Part shown: one piece after another, positions 1 through 10,200 of the stretch
Layout: each line of letters begins with the position of its first letter
Position numbering within the stretch: the stretch's first letter is position 1
Assembly (NCBI RefSeq): GCF_000478275.1
Contig: NZ_ASJB01000009.1
Location: 144,265 to 208,264 of the forward strand
Source: Amycolatopsis orientalis DSM 40040 = KCTC 9412
GTDB lineage: Bacteria > Actinomycetota > Actinomycetes > Mycobacteriales > Pseudonocardiaceae
DNA: 64,000 nt
Direction: 5' to 3'
Made by a program: the position numbers and the translations under genes
The notes under the pieces: generated by a model
What the model saw: the letters and a program-made list of their open reading frames with translations, nothing else
Told to the model about the DNA's origin: nothing
The model's database searches: none

Positions 1-450
1 GGGTTCGCGCTGGTGGCGGCCTGGCTGCTGGTCCGGACCCGGCTCGGCAACTGGGTCTTCGCCGTCGGCGGCTCCGCGCCGAGTGCGCGCGCGGTCGGCG
101 TTCCGGTGGTGCGTACCAAGATCATGCTGTTCATGACCACCGCGCTCGCCGCGTGGCTGGTCGGGTCGATCAACATCCTGCGGTTCGCGAGCGTCCAGGC
201 GAACCAGGGCATCGGACTGGAGTTCCAGTACATCATCGCGGCCGTGATCGGCGGCTGCCTGCTGACCGGCGGCTTCGGTTCGGCGCTCGGCGCAGCGATC
301 GGCGCGCTGATCTTCGGCATGGCACGGCAGGGCATCGTGTTCGCCCGCTGGGACAGCGACTGGTTCATGCTGTTCCTCGGCGTGATGCTGCTGTCCGCGG
401 TCCTGGTCAACAACGCCTTCCGGCGGCGCGCGGAAAGGGTACGACGATGA
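1..450 (+). CDS. Sugar ABC transporter permease, 3' fragment
   Basis: The last 149 residues of an inner-membrane permease of the ribose/inositol type (BPD_transp_2 family); the reading frame is open from base 1, so the start lies upstream. Several hydrophobic segments are visible, with the glycine-rich stretch [20 protein letters not shown] typical of RbsC-like permeases. Its stop overlaps the ATPase start by 4 bases (ATGA), and iolC, iolB and iolD follow in the same way, so it probably imports myo-inositol or a related cyclitol. The family call is firm; the substrate is inferred from context. Confidence 0.85.
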   Translation, partial: GFALVAAWLLVRTRLGNWVFAVGGSAPSARAVGVPVVRTKIMLFMTTALAAWLVGSINILRFASVQANQGIGLEFQYIIAAVIGGCLLTGGFGSALGAAIGALIFGMARQGIVFARWDSDWFMLFLGVMLLSAVLVNNAFRRRAERVRR

Positions 451-1232
451 GTCATCTCCTCGAGGTCAAGGACGTCGGCAAGACCTACGGCAGCGTGATC
501 GCCTTGCGGGACGTGTCCACCGTGGTCAACGCGGGCGAGGTCACCTGCGTGCTCGGCGACAACGGGGCGGGCAAGTCCACTTTGATCAAGATCCTCTCCG
601 GGGTCCACCAGCACGACAAGGGCGAGTTCCTGGTCGAGGGCGAGCCGGTCAGGTTCACCTCGCCCCGTGAGGCGCTCGACAGCGGTATCGCGACGGTGTA
701 CCAGGATCTGGCCGTCGTGCCGCTGATGAGCGTGTGGCGGAACTTCTTCCTCGGCTCCGAACCGACGGTCGGCTTCGGCCCGTTCCGGGCGCTGGACCGG
801 AAGAAGGGCCGTGAGACGACCAAGAAGGCGTTGTCCGACATGGGTATCGACCTGCGTGACGTCGAGCAGCCGGTCGGCACGCTGTCCGGCGGGGAGCGGC
901 AGTGCGTCGCCATCGCGCGGGCGGTGCACTTCGGGGCGAAGGTACTCATCCTCGACGAGCCGACGGCGGCGCTGGGCGTGAAACAGGCCGGTGTCGTCCT
1001 CAAGTACGTCGCACAGGCCCGCGACCGCGGCCTCGGCGTCGTGCTGATCACGCACAACCCGCATCACGCCTATCCGGTGGCCGACAGGTTCCTGCTGCTC
1101 AAACGGGGTGCGCCGCTCGGCACCTACGAGAAGTCCGAGATCGACCTCCCCGAACTGACCCGGCAGATGGCGGGCGGCGCGGAACTGGAAGCCCTCGAAC
1201 ACGAATTGCGAGCCGTGGAGTCCCCTTCATGA
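447..1232 (+). CDS. Sugar ABC transporter ATP-binding protein
   Basis: A 261-residue, single-domain ATPase that would power the permease encoded just upstream. Walker A (GDNGAGKST), the signature LSGGERQ and Walker B ([11 protein letters not shown]) are all present. RbsA proteins usually carry two ATPase domains (about 500 residues); this is the shorter form found with inositol and fructose importers of actinobacteria. The ATG overlaps the permease stop by 4 bases, and its own stop overlaps iolC by 4, so translation is probably coupled. Inositol as substrate is inferred from the iol neighbours. Confidence 0.88.
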   Translation: MSHLLEVKDVGKTYGSVIALRDVSTVVNAGEVTCVLGDNGAGKSTLIKILSGVHQHDKGEFLVEGEPVRFTSPREALDSGIATVYQDLAVVPLMSVWRNFFLGSEPTVGFGPFRALDRKKGRETTKKALSDMGIDLRDVEQPVGTLSGGERQCVAIARAVHFGAKVLILDEPTAALGVKQAGVVLKYVAQARDRGLGVVLITHNPHHAYPVADRFLLLKRGAPLGTYEKSEIDLPELTRQMAGGAELEALEHELRAVESPS

Positions 1233-2161
1233 CCACTCTCGAAGCACTGACCGTCGGCCGGGTCGGGGTGGATCTCTACCCCGAGCAGAGCGGCGTGCCG
1301 CTGGCCGGGGTCAGCACCTTCGCCAAGTCGCTCGGCGGGACCGCGACCAACGTCGCGGTCGCCGCCGCGCGGCTCGGCCGGTCGACGTCGGTCCTGACGA
1401 AGGTCGGTCCGGACGGGTTCGGTGACTACGTACGGCAGGCGCTGCGGGAGTTCGGCGTGTCGCCCGACCACGTCGGGACCTCGGCGGGCCTGCAGACACC
1501 GGTGGTGTTCTGCGAACTGAACCCGCCGTCGGATCCGCCGCTGCTCTTCTACCGCGCCCCGATCGCGCCGGATCTGACCCTCGGCGAGGCCGACGTGCCC
1601 TGGGACGTCGTGGAAACGGTGCCCCTGTTGTGGGTCACCGGGACCGGCGTGTCCGCCGAACCGGCACGCGGCACGCAGCGCGAGATGCTCCGGCGGCGCG
1701 GACGCCGGTCGCATACCGTGCTGGACCTCGACTTCCGGCCGATGTTCTGGCCCGACACCACGACAGCGCGCGAAGAGATCGGCTGGATGCTCGACCACGT
1801 CACGGTCGCCGTCGGCAACCGCGCCGAGGCGGAGGTCGCCGTCGGCACGGCGGATCCCGACGAGGCCGCGTCCCGGATGCTGGCCAGGGGAGTCGGACTG
1901 GCGGTGATCAAGAAGGGGGCCGAGGGTGTTCTGGTGGCCACCGCCGAGGGACGCTGGACGGTGCCGCCGCAGCGGGTCGACGTCGTCTGCGGCCTCGGCG
2001 CCGGTGACGGATTCGGTGGCGCGCTGATCCACGGTCTGCTGTCCGGCTGGGATCCGGTGCGCATCGCCGCCTACGCCAACGCGGCGGGCGCGCTCGTCGC
2101 AGCACGGCTCGCCTGCGCCGACGCCATGCCCACCGCCGACGAGATCGAGGAGTTGCTGTGA
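1229..2161 (+). CDS. iolC: 5-dehydro-2-deoxygluconokinase
   Basis: A 310-residue PfkB-family sugar kinase. In myo-inositol breakdown it phosphorylates 5-dehydro-2-deoxy-D-gluconate (DKG) in the cytoplasm before aldol cleavage. The N-terminal region has the glycine-rich substrate face ([17 protein letters not shown]), and the C-terminal PfkB signature with its catalytic Asp reads [15 protein letters not shown]. The ATG overlaps the ATPase stop by 4 bases and the stop overlaps iolB by 4 (GTGA). Operon position between an inositol-type importer and iolB/iolD separates it from other PfkB kinases. Confidence 0.9.
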   Translation: MTTLEALTVGRVGVDLYPEQSGVPLAGVSTFAKSLGGTATNVAVAAARLGRSTSVLTKVGPDGFGDYVRQALREFGVSPDHVGTSAGLQTPVVFCELNPPSDPPLLFYRAPIAPDLTLGEADVPWDVVETVPLLWVTGTGVSAEPARGTQREMLRRRGRRSHTVLDLDFRPMFWPDTTTAREEIGWMLDHVTVAVGNRAEAEVAVGTADPDEAASRMLARGVGLAVIKKGAEGVLVATAEGRWTVPPQRVDVVCGLGAGDGFGGALIHGLLSGWDPVRIAAYANAAGALVAARLACADAMPTADEIEELL

Positions 2162-3048
2162 GCAAGCTTCACCGTCCACTCGGGACACTTTCGGACGAGC
2201 GGGACCCGGTCCGGCTCACCCCGGACTCGGCGGGCTGGGACTACAGCGGCCTGAGAGTCCTCTCGCTGGCCGCCGGGGAGTCCCGGGTGGTGCGCACGGG
2301 CGAGTACGAAGCGTTCGTCCTGCCCCTGTCCGGGGCCTGCACGGTCCGCGTCGACGGCGCTGTCTTCGAACTCACCGGACGCGACTCGGTGTTCACCCGG
2401 GTCACGGACTTCGCCTACGTGCCGCGCGACGCCGAAGTCGAGTTTTCGACGGTCGGCGGCATCGAGCTGGCGCTGCCGATGGCACGCTGCACCCGCCGTC
2501 TCGAACCCCGCTACGGACCGGCGGAGAACGTGCCGGTGGAGGTGCGCGGCGCCGGGCAGGCGACGAGGCAGGTCACCAACTTCGGCGTGCCCGGGGTGTG
2601 GGACCACGCCGACAAACTCAACGCGTGCGAGCTGATCACCCCCGCCGGCAACTGGTCGTCCTATCCGCCGCACAAACACGACGAGGTGTCCGAATGCGAG
2701 GTCGTCAACGAGGAGATCTACTACTTCCGCATCGCCGGCCGTGACGGCGTGACCCCTTCACGCGAGGGCTTCGGTCTCCATCGGACGTACACTTCGGACG
2801 GTGCGCTGGACGAGGACGTCGCGGTCCGCGACGGCGACGTCTTTCTGATCCCGCGTGGCTATCACGGCCCTTGTGTCGCCGCCCCTGGGTATCCGATGTA
2901 CTACCTGAACGTCCTGGCCGGGCCCGCCGCCGAACGGTCGATGGCCTTCTGCGACGACCCCGCGCACGGCTGGGTCCGCGAGACCTGGGACGGCCAGGAA
3001 ACCGACCCGCGCTGCCCGGTCACGAGCCACGAAGGACGGGTGTCATGA
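2158..3048 (+). CDS. iolB: 5-deoxy-glucuronate isomerase
   Basis: A 296-residue bicupin of the KduI/IolB family, which isomerises 5-deoxy-D-glucuronate to 5-dehydro-2-deoxy-D-gluconate, the substrate of IolC. The C-terminal cupin carries the metal ligands in NWSSYPPHKHDE (His, His, Glu) and a later His in PRGYHGP. Length is normal for IolB. The start is GTG, overlapping the iolC stop by 4 bases; no better in-frame ATG lies nearby. Confidence 0.93.
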   Translation: MSKLHRPLGTLSDERDPVRLTPDSAGWDYSGLRVLSLAAGESRVVRTGEYEAFVLPLSGACTVRVDGAVFELTGRDSVFTRVTDFAYVPRDAEVEFSTVGGIELALPMARCTRRLEPRYGPAENVPVEVRGAGQATRQVTNFGVPGVWDHADKLNACELITPAGNWSSYPPHKHDEVSECEVVNEEIYYFRIAGRDGVTPSREGFGLHRTYTSDGALDEDVAVRDGDVFLIPRGYHGPCVAAPGYPMYYLNVLAGPAAERSMAFCDDPAHGWVRETWDGQETDPRCPVTSHEGRVS

Positions 3049-4889
3049 AGCTGACCACCGCACAGGCGCTGGTGCGCTGGCTGCTCGCCCAGCGGTCGGA
3101 GACCCTGGACGGCCGGGAAGTGCCGCTGTTCCCCGGGGTGTTCGCGATCTTCGGGCACGGCAACGTCCTGGGCCTCGGTACCGCGCTGGAGGAGCACCGC
3201 GACGAGCTGCCGGTGTGGCGTGGCCAGACCGAACAGGGCATGGCGCTCGCGGCCGTCGGCTACGCCAAGGCCACGCACCGGCGCCAGGTGGGCGTGGTGA
3301 CCTCGTCGATCGGGCCGGGCGCGCTGAACATGGTGACCGCGGCCGGGGTCGCGCACGCCAACCGGCTGCCGCTGCTGCTGCTCCCCGGCGACACCTTCAC
3401 CGGCCGCGCGCCGGATCCGGTGCTTCAGCAGGTCGAGCATTTCGGCGATCCGACGGCCACGGTCAACGACGCCTTCCGCGCGGTGAGCCGGTATTTCGAC
3501 CGGATCACCCGGCCTGAGCAACTGCTTTCGACGCTGCCGCAGGTCGCCAGGGTGCTGACCGATCCGGCGGACGCGGGTCCGGTGACGCTGGCGCTGCCCC
3601 AGGACGTCCAGGTGGAGACCTACGACTTCCCGGACGCGCTGTTCGCACCGGTGACCCATCGCCCGCAGCGTCCCCGCCCGGATCGCCGCGCCCTCACCGA
3701 GGCGGCGAGCGTGCTGCGGTCCGCCCGGAAACCGTTGCTGGTACTCGGGGGCGGGGTCCGGTATTCCGGTGCCGGTGCGCGAGCGATGGCCTTCGCCGAA
3801 CGCCACGGCGTCCCGGTCACCGAAACCACGGCCGGGCGCACCCTGGTCCCCCACGACCATCCTCTGCACGCCGGTCCGCTGGGCGTCACCGGCTCGACGT
3901 CCGCGAACGTGCTGGCCGCCGAGGCCGACGTCGTCCTGGCCGTCGGGACCCGGTTGCAGGACTTCACCACGGCGTCGTGGACGATCTTCTCCCCCGGTGT
4001 CCGGCTGATCACCCTGAACGCCGCCCGGTTCGACGCGGTCAAGCACGGCGCGATGGCCGTCGTGGGCGACGCCGACGCGAGCCTCGCGGAACTGGCGGCG
4101 CAGCTGGAAAGCTGGCAGGTCGATACTTCGTGGACCGAGCGCGCCGCGACGGAACGCGGCCGGTGGGACGCGCATATCGACTCCCTGCGCGACGTCTCCG
4201 GCGAGGTCCCGACTTACGCCCAGGTCGTCGGCGTGGTCAACGACCTCTCCGAACCGCGGGACTACGTGATGACCGCGTCCGGCGGGATGCCGGGAGAGCT
4301 GATCGGCGGCTGGCGCGGATCGGGCTCGATCAGCATGGACGTCGAGTACGGGTTCTCCTGTATGGGCTACGAACTCGCGGGCGCCTGGGGCGCGGCGATG
4401 GCGCATACCGGTGGCCTGGTGACCACGATGCTCGGTGACGGCTCGTATCTGATGCTGAACTCGGAACTGTTTTCGGCCGCCTTCGCCGGCCATCCGTTCG
4501 TGGCAGTGGTCTGCGACAACGACGGTTACGCGGTCATCGCCCGGTTGCAGGAGGGGCAAGGAGGCAAGCCGTTCAACAACCTCCTCGCCGACTGCCGGAC
4601 AGCGCATTCGTCACCACCGCGGGTCGACTTCGCGCGGCACGCGGAATCACTGGGGTGCGCGGTGTTCACGGCGTCCTCTGTGGACGATGTGCGGGCGGCC
4701 TACACGAAGGCACGGGAAGCCGCGGTGGCCGAGAAGCGACCGGCGGTGGTCGTCGTGCGGACCCAACCGAACTCGTGGACCGAGGCCGGCGCCTGGTGGG
4801 AGGTCGGCGTCCCGGAGCATCTTTCGGGCCGGGAAGGCTACGACGAGAGAAAGGCCGCCCAGGTGAGGTACCTGGAGGGCCGCATCTAG
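3045..4889 (+). CDS. iolD: 3D-(3,5/4)-trihydroxycyclohexane-1,2-dione hydrolase
   Basis: A 614-residue thiamine-diphosphate enzyme that opens the ring of the inositol-derived dione to give 5-deoxy-glucuronate, the IolB substrate. The N-terminal pyrimidine-binding half has the activating Glu in WRGQTEQGMALAAVGYAKA; the C-terminal half has the ThDP/Mg motif GDGSYLMLNSELFSA. The ATG overlaps the iolB stop by 4 bases. It is the last gene of the operon here; iolE, iolG and iolA are not downstream and would have to lie before base 1 or elsewhere. Only 13 bp separate it from the convergent gene at 4903. Confidence 0.95.
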   Translation: MKLTTAQALVRWLLAQRSETLDGREVPLFPGVFAIFGHGNVLGLGTALEEHRDELPVWRGQTEQGMALAAVGYAKATHRRQVGVVTSSIGPGALNMVTAAGVAHANRLPLLLLPGDTFTGRAPDPVLQQVEHFGDPTATVNDAFRAVSRYFDRITRPEQLLSTLPQVARVLTDPADAGPVTLALPQDVQVETYDFPDALFAPVTHRPQRPRPDRRALTEAASVLRSARKPLLVLGGGVRYSGAGARAMAFAERHGVPVTETTAGRTLVPHDHPLHAGPLGVTGSTSANVLAAEADVVLAVGTRLQDFTTASWTIFSPGVRLITLNAARFDAVKHGAMAVVGDADASLAELAAQLESWQVDTSWTERAATERGRWDAHIDSLRDVSGEVPTYAQVVGVVNDLSEPRDYVMTASGGMPGELIGGWRGSGSISMDVEYGFSCMGYELAGAWGAAMAHTGGLVTTMLGDGSYLMLNSELFSAAFAGHPFVAVVCDNDGYAVIARLQEGQGGKPFNNLLADCRTAHSSPPRVDFARHAESLGCAVFTASSVDDVRAAYTKAREAAVAEKRPAVVVVRTQPNSWTEAGAWWEVGVPEHLSGREGYDERKAAQVRYLEGRI

Positions 4890-4902
4890 AGGACTGAACG
4901 CG

Positions 4903-5760
4903 CTATTCGAAGCTGGCGAAGTAACCGGCGGCCATGTCCTCGTCGCCGTGCCCGGCCTGGGACGCGCGGGCGAAGCGGGCGCGGCCTGCTTCGATGACGT
5001 CCATCCGGATACCCGCGCGGGCCGCGGCTTCGAGCACCAGCCGGGCGTCCTTCTCCGCGTTGTCGACGGAGAAGGCGGTGGTGTAGTCGTTCTTGAGGAT
5101 CGCGGCGGATTTGCCCTGGAAGTAGTCGTTGTCCATCGGGCTGCCGGTGACGACGTCGACGAAGTGCCGCGGGTCGACGCCGAGGCCTTCGGCCAGGGCG
5201 AGTGCCTCGCCGACGCCGTGGGTCAGCGCGAGCACCCAGGTGTTCAGCACCAGCTTCAGCCGGCTCGCGGCGCCGGAGCGGCCGTCCTCGCCGACCCACA
5301 GCGTGCGCTTGCCGATCGCGTCGAACAGCGGCTGGACGGTGTCGCGCGCCTCGGCCGCGCCCGCCGCCATCACGATCAGCTGGCCTTGTTCGGCGGGCTG
5401 GCGGGTTCCCTGCACCGGCGCGTCGACGAAGACGAGGCCCTGCTCGTCGGCGTGGGCGACCAGTTCGCCGACGGCCTCGCCCACGGTGCTGAGCTGCACC
5501 CAGATCGTGCCGGGGGCGGGGGCGGCCGCGCGGATCGCTTCGAGCACCGCCGCGCCGTCCGTGAGGACGGTGATCACGACCGCCGCGCCCTCGACGGCTT
5601 CCGCCGGACTCGCGAAAGCCTGGACACCGTCCCCGGACAGGGCTTCGGCCTTGGCCGCGGTGCGGTTCCAGGCACGTACGGTGAATCCGGCCGCGCTCAG
5701 GTTGCGGGCCACCGGGGCGCCGATGATGCCGGTGCCGAGCACCGCGACGGATTCCGTCAT
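4903..5760 (-). CDS. NAD(P)-dependent oxidoreductase, 3-hydroxyisobutyrate dehydrogenase family
   Basis: A 285-residue beta-hydroxyacid dehydrogenase. The N terminus is a Rossmann fold (GTGIIG at about residues 9-14), the substrate motif is DAPVQGTRQPAEQG (canonical DAPVSGG), and the catalytic Lys/Asn pair is Lys169 and Asn173 in SRLKLVLN. The substrate is not clear: members act on 3-hydroxyisobutyrate, tartronate semialdehyde or imines. It is transcribed away from the TetR gene at 5883-6461, 122 bp upstream on the same strand, and a palindrome at 5811-5829 lies in its leader, so TetR control is likely. Confidence 0.85.
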   Translation of the reverse strand: MTESVAVLGTGIIGAPVARNLSAAGFTVRAWNRTAAKAEALSGDGVQAFASPAEAVEGAAVVITVLTDGAAVLEAIRAAAPAPGTIWVQLSTVGEAVGELVAHADEQGLVFVDAPVQGTRQPAEQGQLIVMAAGAAEARDTVQPLFDAIGKRTLWVGEDGRSGAASRLKLVLNTWVLALTHGVGEALALAEGLGVDPRHFVDVVTGSPMDNDYFQGKSAAILKNDYTTAFSVDNAEKDARLVLEAAARAGIRMDVIEAGRARFARASQAGHGDEDMAAGYFASFE

Positions 5761-5810
5761 GTCCTGCCTTCACTCCTTGTCCAGGGCCAGGGATCGGCCC
5801 GGCCTTGATG

Positions 5811-5829
5811 GAACGTTCGTTAAAGAACG
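5811..5829. promoter_or_regulatory. Candidate TetR operator upstream of the oxidoreductase
   Basis: CGTTC, six bases, GAACG forms a perfect inverted repeat (5814-5829), preceded by GAA, 50-70 bp before the start codon at 5760 and downstream of the TetR stop. TetR proteins bind this kind of short palindrome. A related half-site (ACGTTCTGT) lies just upstream of the TetR start near 6475. The assignment to this regulator is inference. Confidence 0.4.
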
Positions 5830-5882
5830 CTTTCACGGGAAATCCGCGCTGAGGCGGGGCGGGGGTTACGAGACCTGGAACA

Positions 5883-6461
5883 TCAGAACGCCTGGATGGT
5901 GGTTTCGACGACCTGGGCGAGCGCCCGCCGGTCCGCGGTCTTCCCCAGTACCCGCAGGCCGTACATCGCGGCGAGGGTGAACCGCGCCAGCGCCCGCGGA
6001 TCACGTTCCGCGCCGATCTCGCCCTCCCGCCGTGCGGCGGCGAACTCGGCTTGGAACGCGTCTTCCACTCTTTCGAAGTTGTGACGGACGCGGGCGGTGA
6101 CCTCGTCGTCGATCCCGCCGAGTTCGAGGGCGGCGTTGACGGCGAGACAGCCACGGTGCCCGTCCGAGGAGCCCGTCTCGTCCTCGACCACGTCCATCAG
6201 CACGCGCCGGATCCGCTCCCGGATGGTGCCGGGGGCGGTCAGCATCTCCTCCACCCGGGTGGCCGACGTTTCCTCGTACCGGCGCAGCGCCTCCTTGAAC
6301 AGCCGCTGCTTGCTCGAAAACGAGTGGTACAGGCTTCCCCGGCCGAGGCCGGTACCTTCGACCAGGTCCTGGGCCGAAGTAGCCGCGTACCCCTTGCGCC
6401 AGAACGTGCCGACGGCGGCGTCGAGCACCTCGGTGGGATCGAATCCCTTGGGACGGGGCAT
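5883..6461 (-). CDS. TetR family transcriptional regulator
   Basis: A 192-residue regulator with an N-terminal helix-turn-helix (EGTGLGRGSLYHSFSSKQRLF) and a C-terminal ligand domain of the type seen in repressors of NAD(P)-dependent oxidoreductase genes. I chose the ATG at 6461 (MPRPKGFDP) rather than the longer open frame, because the residues before it lack TetR character. It probably controls the dehydrogenase at 4903-5760 and itself; the ligand is unknown. Confidence 0.88.
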   Translation of the reverse strand: MPRPKGFDPTEVLDAAVGTFWRKGYAATSAQDLVEGTGLGRGSLYHSFSSKQRLFKEALRRYEETSATRVEEMLTAPGTIRERIRRVLMDVVEDETGSSDGHRGCLAVNAALELGGIDDEVTARVRHNFERVEDAFQAEFAAARREGEIGAERDPRALARFTLAAMYGLRVLGKTADRRALAQVVETTIQAF

Positions 6462-6510
6462 ACCGCCAGCATGGCACGTTCTGTAATGCCCGGTCAAATA
6501 CCCGCCCGGC

Positions 6511-7257
6511 TCAGTGCTCCGCCAGCAGGGAGCCGAAGCCGCGGATCCGGTCGCCGATCCCGTTCTGGCGCAGCGCGTGCCAGTACAGGACGGTGTTGTT
6601 CGAAAGGACCGGTTTGCCGAGCCAGAATTCCGCGGCCGCGGCCAGCCGAGACATCGCGACATTGGTCCCGACCTGGACGATCGCTTCGACGTCGGCGCTG
6701 TCGATCTCCTTGACCGCGTCCCGGAGTCCGGTCTCGGAGACGTGGGAGATCTTGGCCGGGCTCGGCATTCCGAGGCCCTGGACGCTCAGCAGGTCGTAGC
6801 CGCTGTCGGTGAAGAACCGGCTCACCGAATCGTCGCCGACCGGCAGGTACGGCGTGATGACCGCGATCCGGCGGACGTCGTGGGCGGACAGCGCCGCCTT
6901 GATCGCGTCCGGGCTCATCGTCACCGGCCTGCCACCCGCGGCCTCCCGCATCGACGCCAGCACGCGGCCCTGCGTTTCCGTTCCCTCCCAATAACTTTCC
7001 GGGGAGACCCCGATGATCACGCAGCCGGGATCGCAGCAGGCGACACTCCGGATCGCCGGATGTGTCGAGGACCGGATGCCGCGCATGACCCGGTCGAAAC
7101 CGGGCTCGTCGACCATCGGGTCGTCGTCGATGAGCATCCGGCCCGTGTGGTTGGTGACGCCGTCGGGGCGCATCGCGTCCAGTTCCGGCTGGGCCGAGGT
7201 GTTGGTGGACGGGACGACGACACCGACCTTGAGGCGGGGACCGAGTGAGTCGGTCAC
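6511..7257 (-). CDS. Asp/Glu racemase-fold protein (maleate isomerase/arylmalonate decarboxylase group)
   Basis: A 248-residue cytoplasmic enzyme with the two-domain racemase fold. The N-terminal half begins KVGVVVPSTNTSAQPELDAM and contains ACCDPGCVIIGVSPESYW, where the first catalytic Cys is expected. The second-half motif, usually with Cys, reads VQVGTNVAM, so the second Cys is absent, as in decarboxylase-like or uncharacterised members. The GTG at 7257 has a good Shine-Dalgarno (GGGAGA, 8 bases away) and lies 22 bp after the NRPS stop, so it should be co-transcribed with indigoidine synthetase. Exact reaction unknown. Confidence 0.8.
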   Translation of the reverse strand: MTDSLGPRLKVGVVVPSTNTSAQPELDAMRPDGVTNHTGRMLIDDDPMVDEPGFDRVMRGIRSSTHPAIRSVACCDPGCVIIGVSPESYWEGTETQGRVLASMREAAGGRPVTMSPDAIKAALSAHDVRRIAVITPYLPVGDDSVSRFFTDSGYDLLSVQGLGMPSPAKISHVSETGLRDAVKEIDSADVEAIVQVGTNVAMSRLAAAAEFWLGKPVLSNNTVLYWHALRQNGIGDRIRGFGSLLAEH

Positions 7258-7279
7258 TGCTGGTTCTCCCTTCGTCGGT

Positions 7280-10200
7280 TCAGCATGCGGTCCGGGCACG
7301 GATCGCCGAGACCAGTTCGGCGACCCCGTGCTGCTTCAAAACGCTGTAGTGATCGCCGTCGAGCGTGATCACCTCCGGTGGCGTGGCCGAATACCCGGAG
7401 CTGTTCTCGACGAACGAGTAGTCGTCGCCTTCGGCTTTGAAGAGGGTCACCGGAGCCTCGATCCGCCGCCGCGCCAGTTCGCGGAAGCCGTAGTCGAACT
7501 CGTAGGTCTCCTCGACGATCCGGATGATCCGCCGGATCAGCCGTTCGTCGAGGCCGGGCAGCAGGTCCGCCACGAAAGCCACGAAACCTTCTTCGTCGCG
7601 GACGGTTTCCCGGCAGGCCAGCGGTTCCGGCCCGGAGATCGACCCGATGAAGACCGAGAGCAGGATCGTCAGGTACGCCGGGTTCGTGTAACTCGCCACC
7701 CGTTCGCCGCCGCCCCCGACTTCGGGGTTGCCGGGGCAGATCAGCAGCAGGTCGTCCACGCGCTGCCCCTGCTGTTCCAGCTGCCACGCCGCTTCGAAGG
7801 CGACACGGGCGCCGAACGAGTAGCCCCACAAAGTGTAAGGCCCCTCCGGCTGGACTCGCCGGATCTCGGCGACGTCGGCCTTCGCCATCTCCTCGACGGT
7901 GGCGTAGGGCGTCTCGTCCGCGTTGACGCCGTGGGCCTGCACTCCGTAGAACGGCCGTCCCAGGCCGTTTTCCGTGGCCAGCGGCCGCAGGTTCATCGGG
8001 TAGCCGCCGAGTCCCGGCCAGCAGAACACCGGACTGCCACCGCCGGCCGCCAGCGGGACCAGCCGCGAAGACGGCGTGGCGGAGTCCTCGCCGATGCGGG
8101 CGGCGAGATCGGCCAGCTTCGGGCACTCGAAGACGACCTGGAGCGGCAGCCGGATGCCGTACTCGCGATTGATCCGGTTCACCAGGGAAACCGCGATCAG
8201 CGAGTTGCCACCGGCGGCGAAGAAGTCGTCGCGCACCGAGACGTCGTCGTACTTCAGCGCCTTGCCCCACACCTCGGCCAGCCACCGCTCGTGGTCCGTC
8301 GACGGCGCGACGTACGGCGTGTCACCGCTCGCGGAGCGGACGGCGCCGGACTCCGCCAGCGCCTTGGCGTCGACCTTTCCGTTGGCGGTCAACGGCAACT
8401 CGTCCAGCACCAGGACGCGGTTGGGGACCAGGTAGTCCGGCAGGGTCTGGGCCAGCTCGTCCCGGATGATCTCCGCCGGGCCCTTCATGTGCACGGCGTC
8501 CTCACGCATTCCCTCACTGCGCAGCTGCTCCTGGCTCACCTTGCCACCGAGGAAGAAGTACGACGGGCCGGGCGCGATCCCCTGTCCGGCGAGGATGTCG
8601 TCGATCCGCCGGGCGGCGGGCAACGGGTTGCCGCTCTTCGAGCTGTAACCCGAGGACATGAGGCCCAGCGCCGAACCGTTGCGCTGCAGGTGATGCAGCT
8701 TCGTGCCGAGACCGAGGTACTCGAGCCGTTCGTCGTTCGCGCGGCTGACGGCGGTGATCCCGAAGGCCGCGCGACCGTACACCTGCTGGTTGATCGCGAT
8801 CACGTGTCTGGCCTCGATCAGCTTGCCGGAAAGCCGCTCGAAATCTCCGTCCCGCCACCGGTAGGTACCGGCGGGCAGCCCCTCGACCCGGTCCGGATGG
8901 GCCTGGACGAACAGTTCGGTGTCGTCCCGTCGCGGCCTGCCGTCGTTGGCGTGCCAGGAGAACGTGCCGAGGTAGTGGTCGTCGTCGGCGGCGCCGAGGC
9001 GTGCGGCCACCCCGGGGTCGTCCGCCGAAGGGCTGATCGTGAGGCCGTATCCGGGCAGGATCTCCTCGAAGACGCCGACCATGTGGCCGGCCTCGAATTC
9101 AAGGACCTCACGGATGTTGTTCTTGTAGACCGGTTCGATGGCCGCGGTGCGGCCGATGAAGTGCACCGAGTGCCCGGCGCGCGTGCTCGGCCCGACGTGG
9201 ACCAGCGTGTGGTCGATCGGGTGGTAGTAGTGGATCCCGGCGCCGATCCCGCCGAGGCCGCTGGTCTCCAGGTACACCTGCGTCGCGTACAACGCGCCGG
9301 GCGAGGCGTAGGCGTACTTCGGCAGCAAGCGCTCGTCGCTGCGGAACTCGCCGAACCACCGCAGCAGTTCGCCCAGTTCGGCGAACGAGAGGTCGCCGGG
9401 TGCCCGGGAATACGAGCTGACCGGGCCCGGCGTCAGGAGCGCGGCGAGGTCGTCGCGGGTGACCGTGCCGCCCTCGTAGTACCGGTAGGTCTTGCGCGCG
9501 AAGACCTCTCGCCGCTGATGGCCGGTCTCCCGCTTTCCCGGCAGCGCGAGCACCGGACGGCCGTCGAGATCGGCGGCGGAGCGCACTCCCGGATGGGACA
9601 GCTGCGCCTTGACCTGCAGTTTGCTGGCCTTGGACTGGTGATGCCCGCCATGGTTGCCCTGGTCCATCAGCGCGGCTTCCCGCGGATTCAGTTCCACGCA
9701 GGCGACGAGCGCCTTGGAGCCGGTCCGCGCGTCGTCGGTCACCACCGCCGCGGCCCGGCGCACCCAGGTGTGCTCCTCGATCGCCACGGCGATCTCGTCC
9801 AGTTCGACGCGGTGCCCGCGCAGCTTGACCTGGTTGTCGGCACGGCCGACGAACTGGAGGGTGCCGTCCGGGTTCCAGTAGACGAGATCCCCGGTGCGGT
9901 ACAGCCGTTCCGTCGGCACGAACGGATTCGGCACGAACCGCTCGCGCGTCTGCTCCGGCCGGTTCAGATAACCGCGGGCCAGCTGGACCCCGCCGATGTA
10001 CAGCTCACCCGTCTCCCCGATGTCGACCGGGGCGAGCCGGTCGTCGAGCACGAAGCACTGGGTGTTGTCGACCGGCACGCCGATCGAGATCGTCCCGGCG
10101 CCCTCGTCGATCGTGTCCGGATCGACGAGCTGGGCGGTCGCGTTGATCGTGCATTCGGTCGGCCCGTAGAGATTGACCAGCCGCGCCGACGGCAGCTCGC

